Both the position numbers and the translations under genes were made by a program. The notes beneath the pieces were generated by a model that made no database searches, was not told where the DNA came from, and saw only the letters and a program-made list of their open reading frames with translations. Of a stretch of DNA of 64,000 nucleotides, positions 57,388 to 64,000 are shown one piece after another (within the stretch, counting starts at the first letter, position 1; each line of letters opens with the position of its first letter). This stretch comes from Anaerolineales bacterium UBA5797 (lineage in GTDB: Bacteria; Chloroflexota; Anaerolineae; Anaerolineales; Villigracilaceae): the NCBI GenBank assembly GCA_002418205.1, contig DIDP01000006.1:87698-151697 (forward strand), read 5' to 3'.

Positions 57388-58730
57388 AACAGTCTCCTAA
57401 GTATCGAAATGATCTTCACGTCCTGATCTTCCAGCACGGTTCGCGGGTCAAGGAAGATTGTATCACCGGCTACGCGCGCGATGACAGGCGGATTCGCCTC
57501 CCGCAGTTTTTTCAGAAATTTATCAGGGGAATTGACATGCAATGCCAGGACAAACGTTGGCATGGATTCTTCGGGAAGGCTACCGCCGCCCACCGTGGAT
57601 TCAGACTCAACCACCTCACCCTGCCCCAACGCCTCATGCCACGCCTCTGCCCGGACCCGAACCTGCTCCGGCGTCAACGACATCATCCTCACGATCGGTA
57701 TTTCACGCTCCGCCTCATCCTTGAGATAGTGAGTCAGCGTGGCGGTGACGCCCGCTAGACAGGTTTTATCCGCACGGACAGCGCGCGCCAGCGGATGTCT
57801 CTTGATCTTATTGAGCAGGTCCTTCCTGCCGATGATGATCCCCGCCTGCGGACCGCCCAGCAATTTATCGCCGGAAAAACAGACGATATCCGCGCCAGCC
57901 GCCAGGGATTCCTGGACCGTCGGTTCGTGGGCAAGACCGAATATTGCCGTGTCGATCAACGCGCCCGAGCCAAGGTCATCCACAACGAGCACGTTCTTCA
58001 TGTGGGCAACTTCAACGATCGTATCCAATTCGGGTTCTTCGGTAAACCCAATGATCTTGAAATTGCTCCTGTGGGCGCGCATCACGAGCGCGGTCCTTTC
58101 TTCAAAGGCATCCCTGTAATCCGACAGCCTGACCTTGTTGGTCGTGCCCACCTCCACAAGTTTTGCGCCGGATTGTTTCATCACATCGGGGACTCGGAAG
58201 CCGCCGCCAATTTCGACAAGCTGCGAACGGGCGATGACCACACGCTGCCTGTTCGCCAGAGCAGATAATACCAGCAGGACAGCCGAAGCATTGTTGTTGA
58301 CGATGAGCGCGGCTTCGACGCTCAAAAACTTCTGTAAAACGGATTCGGCGTGGATCAGTCTCGATCCGCGTTTGCCTTTGGACAGGTCATATTCAAGGTT
58401 GGAATAGTTCGAGGCGACGGCGTTCATCGCCTGGATGGTTGCGTTCGATAATGGAGCGCGTCCCAGGTTCGTGTGCAGGATGACTCCCGTCGCGTTGATG
58501 ACCGGCTGGAGGGTCGGAGTTGTCCATGCGGAGAGATGGGATTCGGCCCGGGCGAGGATCATGTCCGATGAGGGCAATGCAGTTTCGGGGTCCTGTTTGA
58601 AGCGTGCACGGGTTTCGTCCAGAGTCAATCGCAGCGCGTCAAGGGTCAGCGGGCGACCATAGGCATCGAGGAGGTGAGTCGCACTTTGTAACAATTGCTC
58701 CACGGAAGGGAGGTCGCGAAGGCTACTCAT
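57384..58730 (-). CDS. selA: L-seryl-tRNA(Sec) selenium transferase
   Basis: 448-residue PLP enzyme that converts Ser-tRNA(Sec) to Sec-tRNA(Sec) using selenophosphate. The PLP Lys lies near residue 285 in FSGDKLLGGPQAG, and VINATGVILHTNLGRAPL is a strong SelA signature. Its stop overlaps the M24 peptidase start. selB, selD and tRNA(Sec) are not in this window. The start overlaps the upstream membrane-protein gene by eight bases. Confidence 0.93.
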   Translation of the reverse strand: MSSLRDLPSVEQLLQSATHLLDAYGRPLTLDALRLTLDETRARFKQDPETALPSSDMILARAESHLSAWTTPTLQPVINATGVILHTNLGRAPLSNATIQAMNAVASNYSNLEYDLSKGKRGSRLIHAESVLQKFLSVEAALIVNNNASAVLLVLSALANRQRVVIARSQLVEIGGGFRVPDVMKQSGAKLVEVGTTNKVRLSDYRDAFEERTALVMRAHRSNFKIIGFTEEPELDTIVEVAHMKNVLVVDDLGSGALIDTAIFGLAHEPTVQESLAAGADIVCFSGDKLLGGPQAGIIIGRKDLLNKIKRHPLARAVRADKTCLAGVTATLTHYLKDEAEREIPIVRMMSLTPEQVRVRAEAWHEALGQGEVVESESTVGGGSLPEESMPTFVLALHVNSPDKFLKKLREANPPVIARVAGDTIFLDPRTVLEDQDVKIISILRRLL

Positions 58731-59124
58731 CTTCCTCCGGCGGTTTCCAGCGCGACCGTTCTCGCAGACGGATGAAATACTCGATGGCGAGCAGGCCGCC
58801 CGCCAGGCCGAGGATCACATAGACCGTGACGAGGCGCCCGAGTTGCAGCCATGCGAGGGTTGCGCCGTAAACACCAAACCACAACGCCTGCCGGACAATG
58901 ACATTTGCGTCAGCAGGCACGTCTTCGGGAAACCGCCTATGGAAGAAGTAGATGATGGGAAGGACGGTGCCCGTGAGCGCCATGAGGGCAAGCACAAAGA
59001 ATCCCCAGCGGGGCCAGACGTATGGAAGCGTTTGCGTGATGATGTAATACAAACCGCCCCAGCCGATGACGATGAGGATCAATGCAGAGATGCCGAAGGG
59101 TTTGAATTTAAGTGGTTCATCCAT
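58723..59124 (-). CDS. small membrane protein of unknown function
   Basis: 133 residues with four predicted helices (residues 14-32, 38-58, 82-97 and 100-118) and a charged C-terminus ending PPEEDE. The second loop carries HRRFPEDVPAD. I do not recognise a family. The ATG at 59124 is used: a perfect TATAAT lies 7 nt before it. The gene overlaps selA by eight bases, so it is probably the first gene of the selA-M24-tsaD operon. Confidence 0.65.
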   Translation of the reverse strand: MDEPLKFKPFGISALILIVIGWGGLYYIITQTLPYVWPRWGFFVLALMALTGTVLPIIYFFHRRFPEDVPADANVIVRQALWFGVYGATLAWLQLGRLVTVYVILGLAGGLLAIEYFIRLRERSRWKPPEEDE

Positions 59125-59131
59125 TGCATGA

Positions 59132-59137
59132 ATTATA
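59132..59137 (-). promoter_or_regulatory. -10 box directly before the selA-operon start
   Basis: TATAAT on the minus strand stands 7 nt before the ATG at 59124 and no Shine-Dalgarno sequence is seen. Confidence 0.5.
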
Positions 59138-59225
59138 CTGTGGGAGCGGGAACTGGTGAGCGGGAAGTGTGGTTGATCAATGGACAGGCATATACGAAAA
59201 CAAGTGGATATGGAAAGGATATTGT

Positions 59226-59738
59226 ATGGATGTTTCGGAAGCAATTCGCACAAAGAGGGCTGTCAGAAAATTCAAGGTTGAGGCATTGCCCGAGGATGTC
59301 GTAAACGCAATCCTGAACGCAGGGCGCAGGTCGCAGTCCTCGAAGAACGAGCAGGGCTGGCGGTTCATTGCCATCCGCGACCGGTCGGTCCTCCAGGTGC
59401 TGTCCGAATGCGGTACGTGGGCGGGACATCTGGCAGGTGCGGCGCTGGGAGTTGCCATCCTGACGCCCGAACCGACCGCCAAATTTCAGACGATGTTCGA
59501 TGCCGGTCAAGCCGCGGCGTTCATGCAGCTCGCCGCCTGGGAATTGGGAGTCGGCTCGGTACCGGCTTCGATCTATGAACATGAAAAGGCGCGCGGGATA
59601 TTAGGCTTCCCTGATGAGTGGCATTTGCGCATTGCGCTGTCTTTTGGGTATCCGTTGGAGGATGAAAAATTAACAGCTGCACCGAAGAAGGGCGGACGAA
59701 AGCCGTTGGAGGATATCGTGCACTGGGAGAAGTGGTAG
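59226..59738 (+). CDS. nitroreductase family protein
   Basis: 170-residue FMN protein. RTKRAVRKFKVEALPED binds the FMN phosphate, and SQSSKNEQGWRF and the later GVGSVPASIY fit the short nitroreductase group. GGAAAGGA lies upstream of the ATG at 59226. It differs from the FbiB-C-like gene in the F420 cluster by sequence and length. Reaction unknown; such enzymes reduce nitro groups, enones or flavin analogues. Confidence 0.83.
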   Translation: MDVSEAIRTKRAVRKFKVEALPEDVVNAILNAGRRSQSSKNEQGWRFIAIRDRSVLQVLSECGTWAGHLAGAALGVAILTPEPTAKFQTMFDAGQAAAFMQLAAWELGVGSVPASIYEHEKARGILGFPDEWHLRIALSFGYPLEDEKLTAAPKKGGRKPLEDIVHWEKW

Positions 59739-59739
59739 A

Positions 59740-59768
59740 GCGATTTACGGTTTGTGATTTGTGATTGA
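59740..59768. repeat. GATTTGTG-type short repeat between genes
   Basis: The units CGATTTACGG and TTTGTGATTTGTGATT resemble the repeat inside the second moeA. It lies in the gap between two converging genes. Confidence 0.45.
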
Positions 59769-59769
59769 A

Positions 59770-60744
59770 CTATGCAACCAGGTGCGTTGGGGCCAACCGC
59801 GCTAGCACTGCGCGATGATCGGAATGTGGTCCATCGTTGGCATCGATGTGTTTCACATCCACCACCTGCCATTCGGGATGACCGGGCTGCAGGAAGATGT
59901 AATCAAGGCGGTGACTGAGGAACGCGCCGCCCCAGGGCCAGCGGATCTCGTGCGTGGCGGCATGTCCATGCTCGTAGATCTCACGGAAGGCATCCTGCCA
60001 GTAGGCGCGGACCTGTTTGATCTGATGCGTATGTTCGGGGGCATTGAAATCGCCGGCGATGATCGCAGACCGCCCCGAAGCAAGCTGATCCACCCAGCCA
60101 TGCAATTCGCGCAATTGTTTGGCGTTCTGCTTGCGTGCCAGTCCCAGATGCGCGGAAAACGCCATGATCTCACCGCAGGGCGTATCCACTTCCACGCCCA
60201 ACGCCAAACGACGCGAAAACGGATTGTGCGCCTGACTCATCTGTCGGAGGTACGGAAGCCGCTTTAACGGAAAACGACTGTATACACCCAGACCCTCCTC
60301 GAACCCGATCTTTTGCGAACCGTTGGCACGCGAATAGACATACGCCATGTTGAGACGTTCCGCCAGCCATTCATCCGCCCGGAAGGTTGGGGTGCGCGCC
60401 ACTTCCTGCAACAGGATCAAATCCGCCCGTTCGGACTCAGCCAAATCTGCGAACGCTTCGAGCCGCCTTTTCAAACCCTTGAAGCGGGGCCAGTCGTGCC
60501 AGAGATTGGCGCTCAGGACGGTGTAATAACTGCACTCCTCCACCGGGACCGGGTACGGCTCACACTGCAGGGACACGCGCCCCGACGACTCCGCCACAGA
60601 CATGGCGACCTTTGCAAATTCGGGCAGGCGGTCGTGCCCGATCCGATTCAATAAACGTTTGACCGACGACCAGAATTGCCGGTAGAACTTCGAGTGTTCC
60701 TCCCGATGCGGTTGTATGTAAATATCCTGCGTGTTGCGAGACAA
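59770..60744 (-). CDS. endonuclease/exonuclease/phosphatase family protein
   Basis: 324 residues. The EEP-fold motifs are seen: LILLQEVARTP, GLGVYSRFPL, FSAHLGL, GDFNAPEHTHQI, and the C-terminal LDYIFLQPGH and SDHRAV. Members cut nucleic acids or phospholipids or inositol phosphates. The first 45 residues have no strong pattern. No ATG begins the frame: TTG at 60744 is the likeliest start, and the true N-terminus could lie up to 47 residues further in. It lies downstream of a CDP-alcohol transferase gene. Confidence 0.75.
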   Translation of the reverse strand: MSRNTQDIYIQPHREEHSKFYRQFWSSVKRLLNRIGHDRLPEFAKVAMSVAESSGRVSLQCEPYPVPVEECSYYTVLSANLWHDWPRFKGLKRRLEAFADLAESERADLILLQEVARTPTFRADEWLAERLNMAYVYSRANGSQKIGFEEGLGVYSRFPLKRLPYLRQMSQAHNPFSRRLALGVEVDTPCGEIMAFSAHLGLARKQNAKQLRELHGWVDQLASGRSAIIAGDFNAPEHTHQIKQVRAYWQDAFREIYEHGHAATHEIRWPWGGAFLSHRLDYIFLQPGHPEWQVVDVKHIDANDGPHSDHRAVLARLAPTHLVA

Positions 60745-60764
60745 TTTAACTTTCGACTCCTTGT

Positions 60765-61304
60765 TTATGTATGACGGTCCCGCCAGATGGATGTCATCCC
60801 ATGGATGAATTTCGGGACGATATCGCGCGAGAATCGCCGCCAGTTGATGGTCACCGCGACCGCCACCCAGATGACCATCCAGACTCCGCTTTCAGGGATA
60901 AGGCGCAGGGCGGTGAGGATCAGCCAAAGGTAGATGGGAGCCTGGGCAAGCATGAGCAGGTTCCGGTCCAGACCGAAGCGCCAGAGGATCAGGATCCAGC
61001 CGAGGATGTACCAGAATCCCAATGCGAACCCCACAAATCCCGCGGCGATCAGGTAGATGCCCAGAGCGACGGACATGAAGAAGTCCACGTAGACGTCGCT
61101 GTCGCCGATCCATGTGCGGCGCGGATGGCGGCTGCGTTTGGCGATGGTACCGTCCACAAAATCGCCCGTCCAATCGAGAAGCATAAGCGTGACAACGACG
61201 GGAAGCGCATCTTCGCCCTGCGAAAAGCCCAGCCAGATCATGACAAAGCCCAGGATGCCCCGACCGGCAGTGATGCAATCCGCAACGAGTTTCGCATCGA
61301 ACAT
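60765..61304 (-). CDS. CDP-alcohol phosphatidyltransferase-like membrane protein
   Basis: 179 residues with about five helices. The catalytic motif DFVDGTIAKR followed by GDSDVYVDF matches the D-x2-D-G-x2-A-R-x8-G-x3-D-x3-D pattern of CDP-alcohol phosphotransferases except for a Lys at the first basic site. Such enzymes build phospholipid headgroups. The ATG at 61304 has AAGGAGG just before it. Substrate unknown. Confidence 0.78.
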   Translation of the reverse strand: MFDAKLVADCITAGRGILGFVMIWLGFSQGEDALPVVVTLMLLDWTGDFVDGTIAKRSRHPRRTWIGDSDVYVDFFMSVALGIYLIAAGFVGFALGFWYILGWILILWRFGLDRNLLMLAQAPIYLWLILTALRLIPESGVWMVIWVAVAVTINWRRFSRDIVPKFIHGMTSIWRDRHT

Positions 61305-61420
61305 ACAGACCTCCTTCCCCTCCAATGCTACAGACCCATTGTAGCAAACCAGGGTTGGAATTGCATTAACGTGACATTGGGACAGTTTGATGATTACCCT
61401 CATATCAAAGAACAATGTGG

Positions 61421-61426
61421 TTTAAT
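61421..61426 (+). promoter_or_regulatory. -10-like box directly before the acyl-CoA synthetase
   Basis: TTTAAT ends 7 nt before the ATG at 61434; no Shine-Dalgarno sequence. Fits the leaderless pattern. Confidence 0.4.
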
Positions 61427-61433
61427 CCACCGC

Positions 61434-63503
61434 ATGAACCCATCTCTCCTCCCTTTCCTCCAACCCCAAGGCGTTGTGGTCATCGGCGTATCCACGTCGC
61501 CGGAGAAGCTCGGTTACGGCGTGGCGCGCAATCTCGTCCAAAGCGGCTATCCGGGCGCGATCCATTTTGTGGGACAGAAATCAGGTGAATTGTTCGGGCG
61601 TCCGATTTACACGGATCTGAACCAGGTCCCCGATCCGGTTGACCTTGCCATCCTCATCGTCCCGCCGAACGCCACGCCCAAAGCCATCGAAGATTGCGGT
61701 CAACGCGGAGTCAAAGCCGCGATCATTGTCTCCTCGGGGTTTCGTGAATCAGGCGAAGATGGTGCGCAACTTGAAAAGCAATGTCTTGAGGTCGCGCGCA
61801 CACATGGTGTTCGTCTGCTTGGTCCCAACTGCATCGGCACACTCGATACCCATCTGCCACTCGACACAACTTTTCTACAACCGCCCATGCCAACAGAAGG
61901 AGGCATTGGCTTCATCTCGCATTCGGGCGCGTTCTGCGCCGCCATCGTGGATTGGGCGCGCGAGCAGGGCTTCGGCTTTTCGCAGATCGTCAGCCTCGGC
62001 AACCAGGCTGATGTCAACGAAACGGACGTGCTCCCCATGCTGGCAGACGATCCGCACACGAAGGTCATCGTGTTGTACATGGAGTCCGTTTCGGATGGGA
62101 GACGATTTGTGGAGGCTGCCCGTGAAGTGACCCGGCGCAAACCGGTCATTGCCCTCAAAGTCGGTCGCTTCGAATCCGGACAAAAGGCTGCCGCCTCGCA
62201 TACGGGAGCCTTGGCCGCCTCTGACATTGCCTTCGACGCCGCGTTCGAGAAATCCGGCATCCTGCGCGCCGAAACCACCGAGCAGATGTTTGATTGGGCA
62301 AGGATTTTCGAAGCTCTGAGTGGAGCGACAGCGCAATCGAAGAGCACTCAGGGCGGAGTCGCCATCTTAACCAACGCGGGCGGACCGGGAGTCATTGCCG
62401 CGGATGCAATCGAAGCGAACGGATTATCGCTTGCCAAATTAACCGAACCTACGCTGAAAGCCTTGATCGCGTCCCTGCCGCCTGCCGCGGGCGTGTTCAA
62501 CCCTGTTGATATGCTCGCCTCCGCCTCACCGGAAACCTATGCAACCTGCCTCAAGATATTGCTTGACGATCCGCATGTGGACGCGGCAATGGTGATCCTG
62601 CCTCCCCCACCGATGTACAAGGCAGAAGTGGTGGCAGAGAAGTTGATCGAAGTCATCAGTCAATTCGACAAGCCGGTCGTAATGACATTGATGGGATCCA
62701 TGCTTGTCGAAGAAGCACGTTCCACGTTGGAACGCGCGAAGGTTCCAACATTTCCATTCCCCGAACGCGCTGCCTCCGCGTTGGGCGCGTTATTCAAACG
62801 GGCAAAATACCTGGACAATAAGCCCATGGAGCATCACGCGGCACCCACGATCCATCATCCATGGACAAATATTGATGAGCTTCTCGCGTCTTATGAAATC
62901 CGGGCCGCACCCATCAGACTTGCACGTAATGAAAACGAAGCGATCATGATCGCGGATGAACTCGGCTATCCCGTTGTGCTCAAGATTGCGTCGCCCGACA
63001 TTTTGCACAAGTCAGATATCGGAGGTGTCATCCTGAACATCAAAGATGCATCTTCGCTCCAGCTTGCCTACGCGCAAATGATGGCGCGCATCAAAACCGC
63101 CCAACCCGATGCACACATCGAAGGTGTTCACATCCAACAGCAAATTCCTGATGGACAGGAAGTCATCGTCGGCGTGGTGCGCGATCCGCAATTTGGACCG
63201 TTGATGATGTTCGGTTCCGGCGGCGTGGAAGTGGAAGGACTCAAGGATGTGGCTTTTGCCCTGGCTCCGCTGGATCAGGCCGAGGCGTTGGAGATGATCC
63301 GCAAGACCTGGGCCGGTAGAAAACTCAAGGGCTTTCGCCACATCCCTGCCGTTGACGAAGAGGCGGTTGTCGATGTCCTTGTCAAATTATCACGGCTTGC
63401 GCTTGAAAACGAATCCATCGAAGAACTGGAGATCAATCCGCTGCGCGTTTTAAGCGAAGGGTCGATTGCAGTGGATGTACGAATGAAAACAAAACGGTTG
63501 TAA
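61434..63503 (+). CDS. acetate--CoA ligase family protein (ADP-forming, fused alpha-beta)
   Basis: 689 residues: a CoA-binding domain (GVSTSPEKLGYGVARN), the middle ligase domains with ASHTGALA, where the His is the likely phosphorylated residue, and a C-terminal ATP-grasp domain (LHKSDIGGVILN onward). It would make an acyl-CoA from acid, CoA and ATP, or the reverse with ATP gain. There is no C-terminal acetyltransferase domain as in Pat. A longer in-frame extension upstream runs antisense to the CDP-alcohol transferase and is rejected. Confidence 0.9.
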   Translation: MNPSLLPFLQPQGVVVIGVSTSPEKLGYGVARNLVQSGYPGAIHFVGQKSGELFGRPIYTDLNQVPDPVDLAILIVPPNATPKAIEDCGQRGVKAAIIVSSGFRESGEDGAQLEKQCLEVARTHGVRLLGPNCIGTLDTHLPLDTTFLQPPMPTEGGIGFISHSGAFCAAIVDWAREQGFGFSQIVSLGNQADVNETDVLPMLADDPHTKVIVLYMESVSDGRRFVEAAREVTRRKPVIALKVGRFESGQKAAASHTGALAASDIAFDAAFEKSGILRAETTEQMFDWARIFEALSGATAQSKSTQGGVAILTNAGGPGVIAADAIEANGLSLAKLTEPTLKALIASLPPAAGVFNPVDMLASASPETYATCLKILLDDPHVDAAMVILPPPPMYKAEVVAEKLIEVISQFDKPVVMTLMGSMLVEEARSTLERAKVPTFPFPERAASALGALFKRAKYLDNKPMEHHAAPTIHHPWTNIDELLASYEIRAAPIRLARNENEAIMIADELGYPVVLKIASPDILHKSDIGGVILNIKDASSLQLAYAQMMARIKTAQPDAHIEGVHIQQQIPDGQEVIVGVVRDPQFGPLMMFGSGGVEVEGLKDVAFALAPLDQAEALEMIRKTWAGRKLKGFRHIPAVDEEAVVDVLVKLSRLALENESIEELEINPLRVLSEGSIAVDVRMKTKRL

Positions 63504-63526
63504 TGGCGCATGAAATATTGTATAGT
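63498..63526 (+). promoter_or_regulatory. promoter of the dodecin gene
   Basis: TTGTAA (63498-63503) and TATAGT (63521-63526) are 17 bases apart; the -35 contains the stop codon of the preceding gene. Confidence 0.65.
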
Positions 63527-63567
63527 GTTTAAAGACCCATCACAAACACCACAAAAAGGAGAGAACA

Positions 63568-63780
63568 ATGGCAGACAGCGTATATAAAGTGATCGAGTTG
63601 GTCGGCACCAGCGCCGAATCGTGGGAGAAAGCAGCCTCGACCGCCGTGGAGCGCGCCGCACAGACCCTGCGCGATCTGCGAGTCGCCGAGGTTGTCGAGC
63701 TTGACATGGTCCTGGATGATGGCAAGATCACCATGTACCGCGCCAAGGTCAAGGTTTCATTCAAATTCGAAGGCTCATAG
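63568..63780 (+). CDS. dodecin family flavin-binding protein
   Basis: 70-residue protein. VYKVIELVGTSAESWEKAAS at the start and the strand pattern AKVKVSFKFEG at the end are classical for dodecins, which form hollow dodecamers that store flavins or related ligands. AAAAGGAGAG lies before the ATG. It has its own promoter and terminator, so it is monocistronic. Confidence 0.92.
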   Translation: MADSVYKVIELVGTSAESWEKAASTAVERAAQTLRDLRVAEVVELDMVLDDGKITMYRAKVKVSFKFEGS

Positions 63781-63810
63781 CCAAAACATCGGTCGCAATC
63801 CCGTGAAATA

Positions 63811-63842
63811 ACAAAAGCCCCGTCTTGCGACGGGGCTTTTGT
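63811..63842 (+). terminator. bidirectional intrinsic terminator
   Basis: ACAAAAGCCCCGTC and its exact complement make a 14-bp stem with a four-base loop and T-runs on both strands. It serves the dodecin gene and the converging pilin gene. Confidence 0.85.
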
Positions 63843-63857
63843 TCCTGATAGTGCGAA

Positions 63858-64000
63858 TTACACGTTCAGGGAGTTGTTGATGGTGCTGAAGGTATTGCCG
63901 ATCTTGGGTCCGAGCAAGCGCATGACAGCAATCACCACGATGGCGACGAGCGCGAGGATGATCGCGTACTCGACCAGGCCCTGACCTTTTTCCTTGGGTG
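63858..64000 (-). CDS. Flp family type IVb pilin (3' part)
   Basis: Only the final 47 codons are in the window, read from 63998 to the stop at 63858. EKGQGLVEYAIILALVAIVV is the pilin processing region and first part of the hydrophobic helix: the cleavage Gly and the conserved Glu-Tyr are present. The short hydrophilic end (NTFSTINNSLNV) is typical of Flp pilins, which assemble into tad pili for adhesion. The start codon lies outside the window. Confidence 0.88.
   Translation of the reverse strand, partial: PKEKGQGLVEYAIILALVAIVVIAVMRLLGPKIGNTFSTINNSLNV

Noticed and set aside
60771..61433. Extension of the acyl-CoA synthetase frame by 221 codons upstream
   Set aside because: It runs antisense to the CDP-alcohol transferase gene and has low-complexity polar content; conserved sequence begins at the ATG at 61434.
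1..64000. tRNA, rRNA, CRISPR array, transposon or phage genes
   Set aside because: All gaps between genes were read on both strands. None has a cloverleaf, regularly spaced repeats with spacers, transposase motifs or phage-type genes.

Overview
The window looks like chromosomal DNA of a Chloroflexota bacterium, most likely of the Anaerolineae (inference). The reasons are a moderately GC-rich genome, a complete coenzyme F420 cluster in a bacterium that also has an A2-type caa3 oxidase, GldF/GldG-like ABC genes, fused oxidase subunits and many promoters placed directly at start codons. Nearly all of the 64 kb is coding. I see no rRNA, tRNA, CRISPR array, transposase or phage gene.

Layout. 1-4.1 kb: a GldA/F/G-like ABC export operon with a DUF4340 protein. 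4.3-5.5: primary sigma factor. 5.6-11.6: four membrane proteins of the cell envelope (a sulfatase/LTA-synthase-like enzyme and three GT-C-type proteins); the first two are AT-richer than the rest. 11.7-18.8 (minus strand): caa3 oxidase structural genes, then assembly genes (SCO1, a cupredoxin-like protein, SURF1, and a compact heme A synthase fused to heme O synthase). 19-22: peroxiredoxin, a lone receiver protein, MoeA with a C-terminal binding domain. 21.9-26: guaB and purB-purA transcribed divergently, the two exits from IMP. 26-36.7: small metabolic enzymes, a KimA-like permease, a second MoeA, a UbiA-like protein, an aminotransferase, DinB, SDR and proline dehydrogenase. 36.8-42.9: a class A beta-lactamase-like protein, a zinc-ribbon coiled-coil protein, a membrane-anchored NACHT/HEAT NTPase and an SsnA-like amidohydrolase. 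43-48.2: F420 cluster (NADPH:F420 reductase, CofE, PPOX protein, FbiB-C-like reductase, CofD, CofC, LLM oxidoreductase). 48.2-51.9: PncC, Yip1-like protein, UvrC and a second lone receiver. 52-57.4: prfA-prmC-tsaC facing an M24 peptidase-tsaD pair. 57.4-64: SelA, nitroreductase, EEP phosphohydrolase, CDP-alcohol transferase, ADP-forming acyl-CoA synthetase, dodecin and the 3' end of a Flp pilin gene.

Themes. The oxidase block encodes the enzyme and most of its copper and heme insertion machinery. The F420 block holds late cofactor synthesis and F420 users, but not the FO synthase genes. prmC acts on the release factor made by prfA, and TsaC and TsaD act in one tRNA modification pathway.

The most unusual signals are: (i) at least nine genes with a -10-like hexamer 6-8 nt before the start codon and no Shine-Dalgarno sequence, suggesting leaderless mRNAs; (ii) short low-complexity repeats lying in frame inside both moeA paralogues and elsewhere; (iii) multiple fusions in the oxidase and heme A genes; (iv) a palindromic -10 shared by guaB and purB; (v) the membrane-anchored NACHT/HEAT protein.
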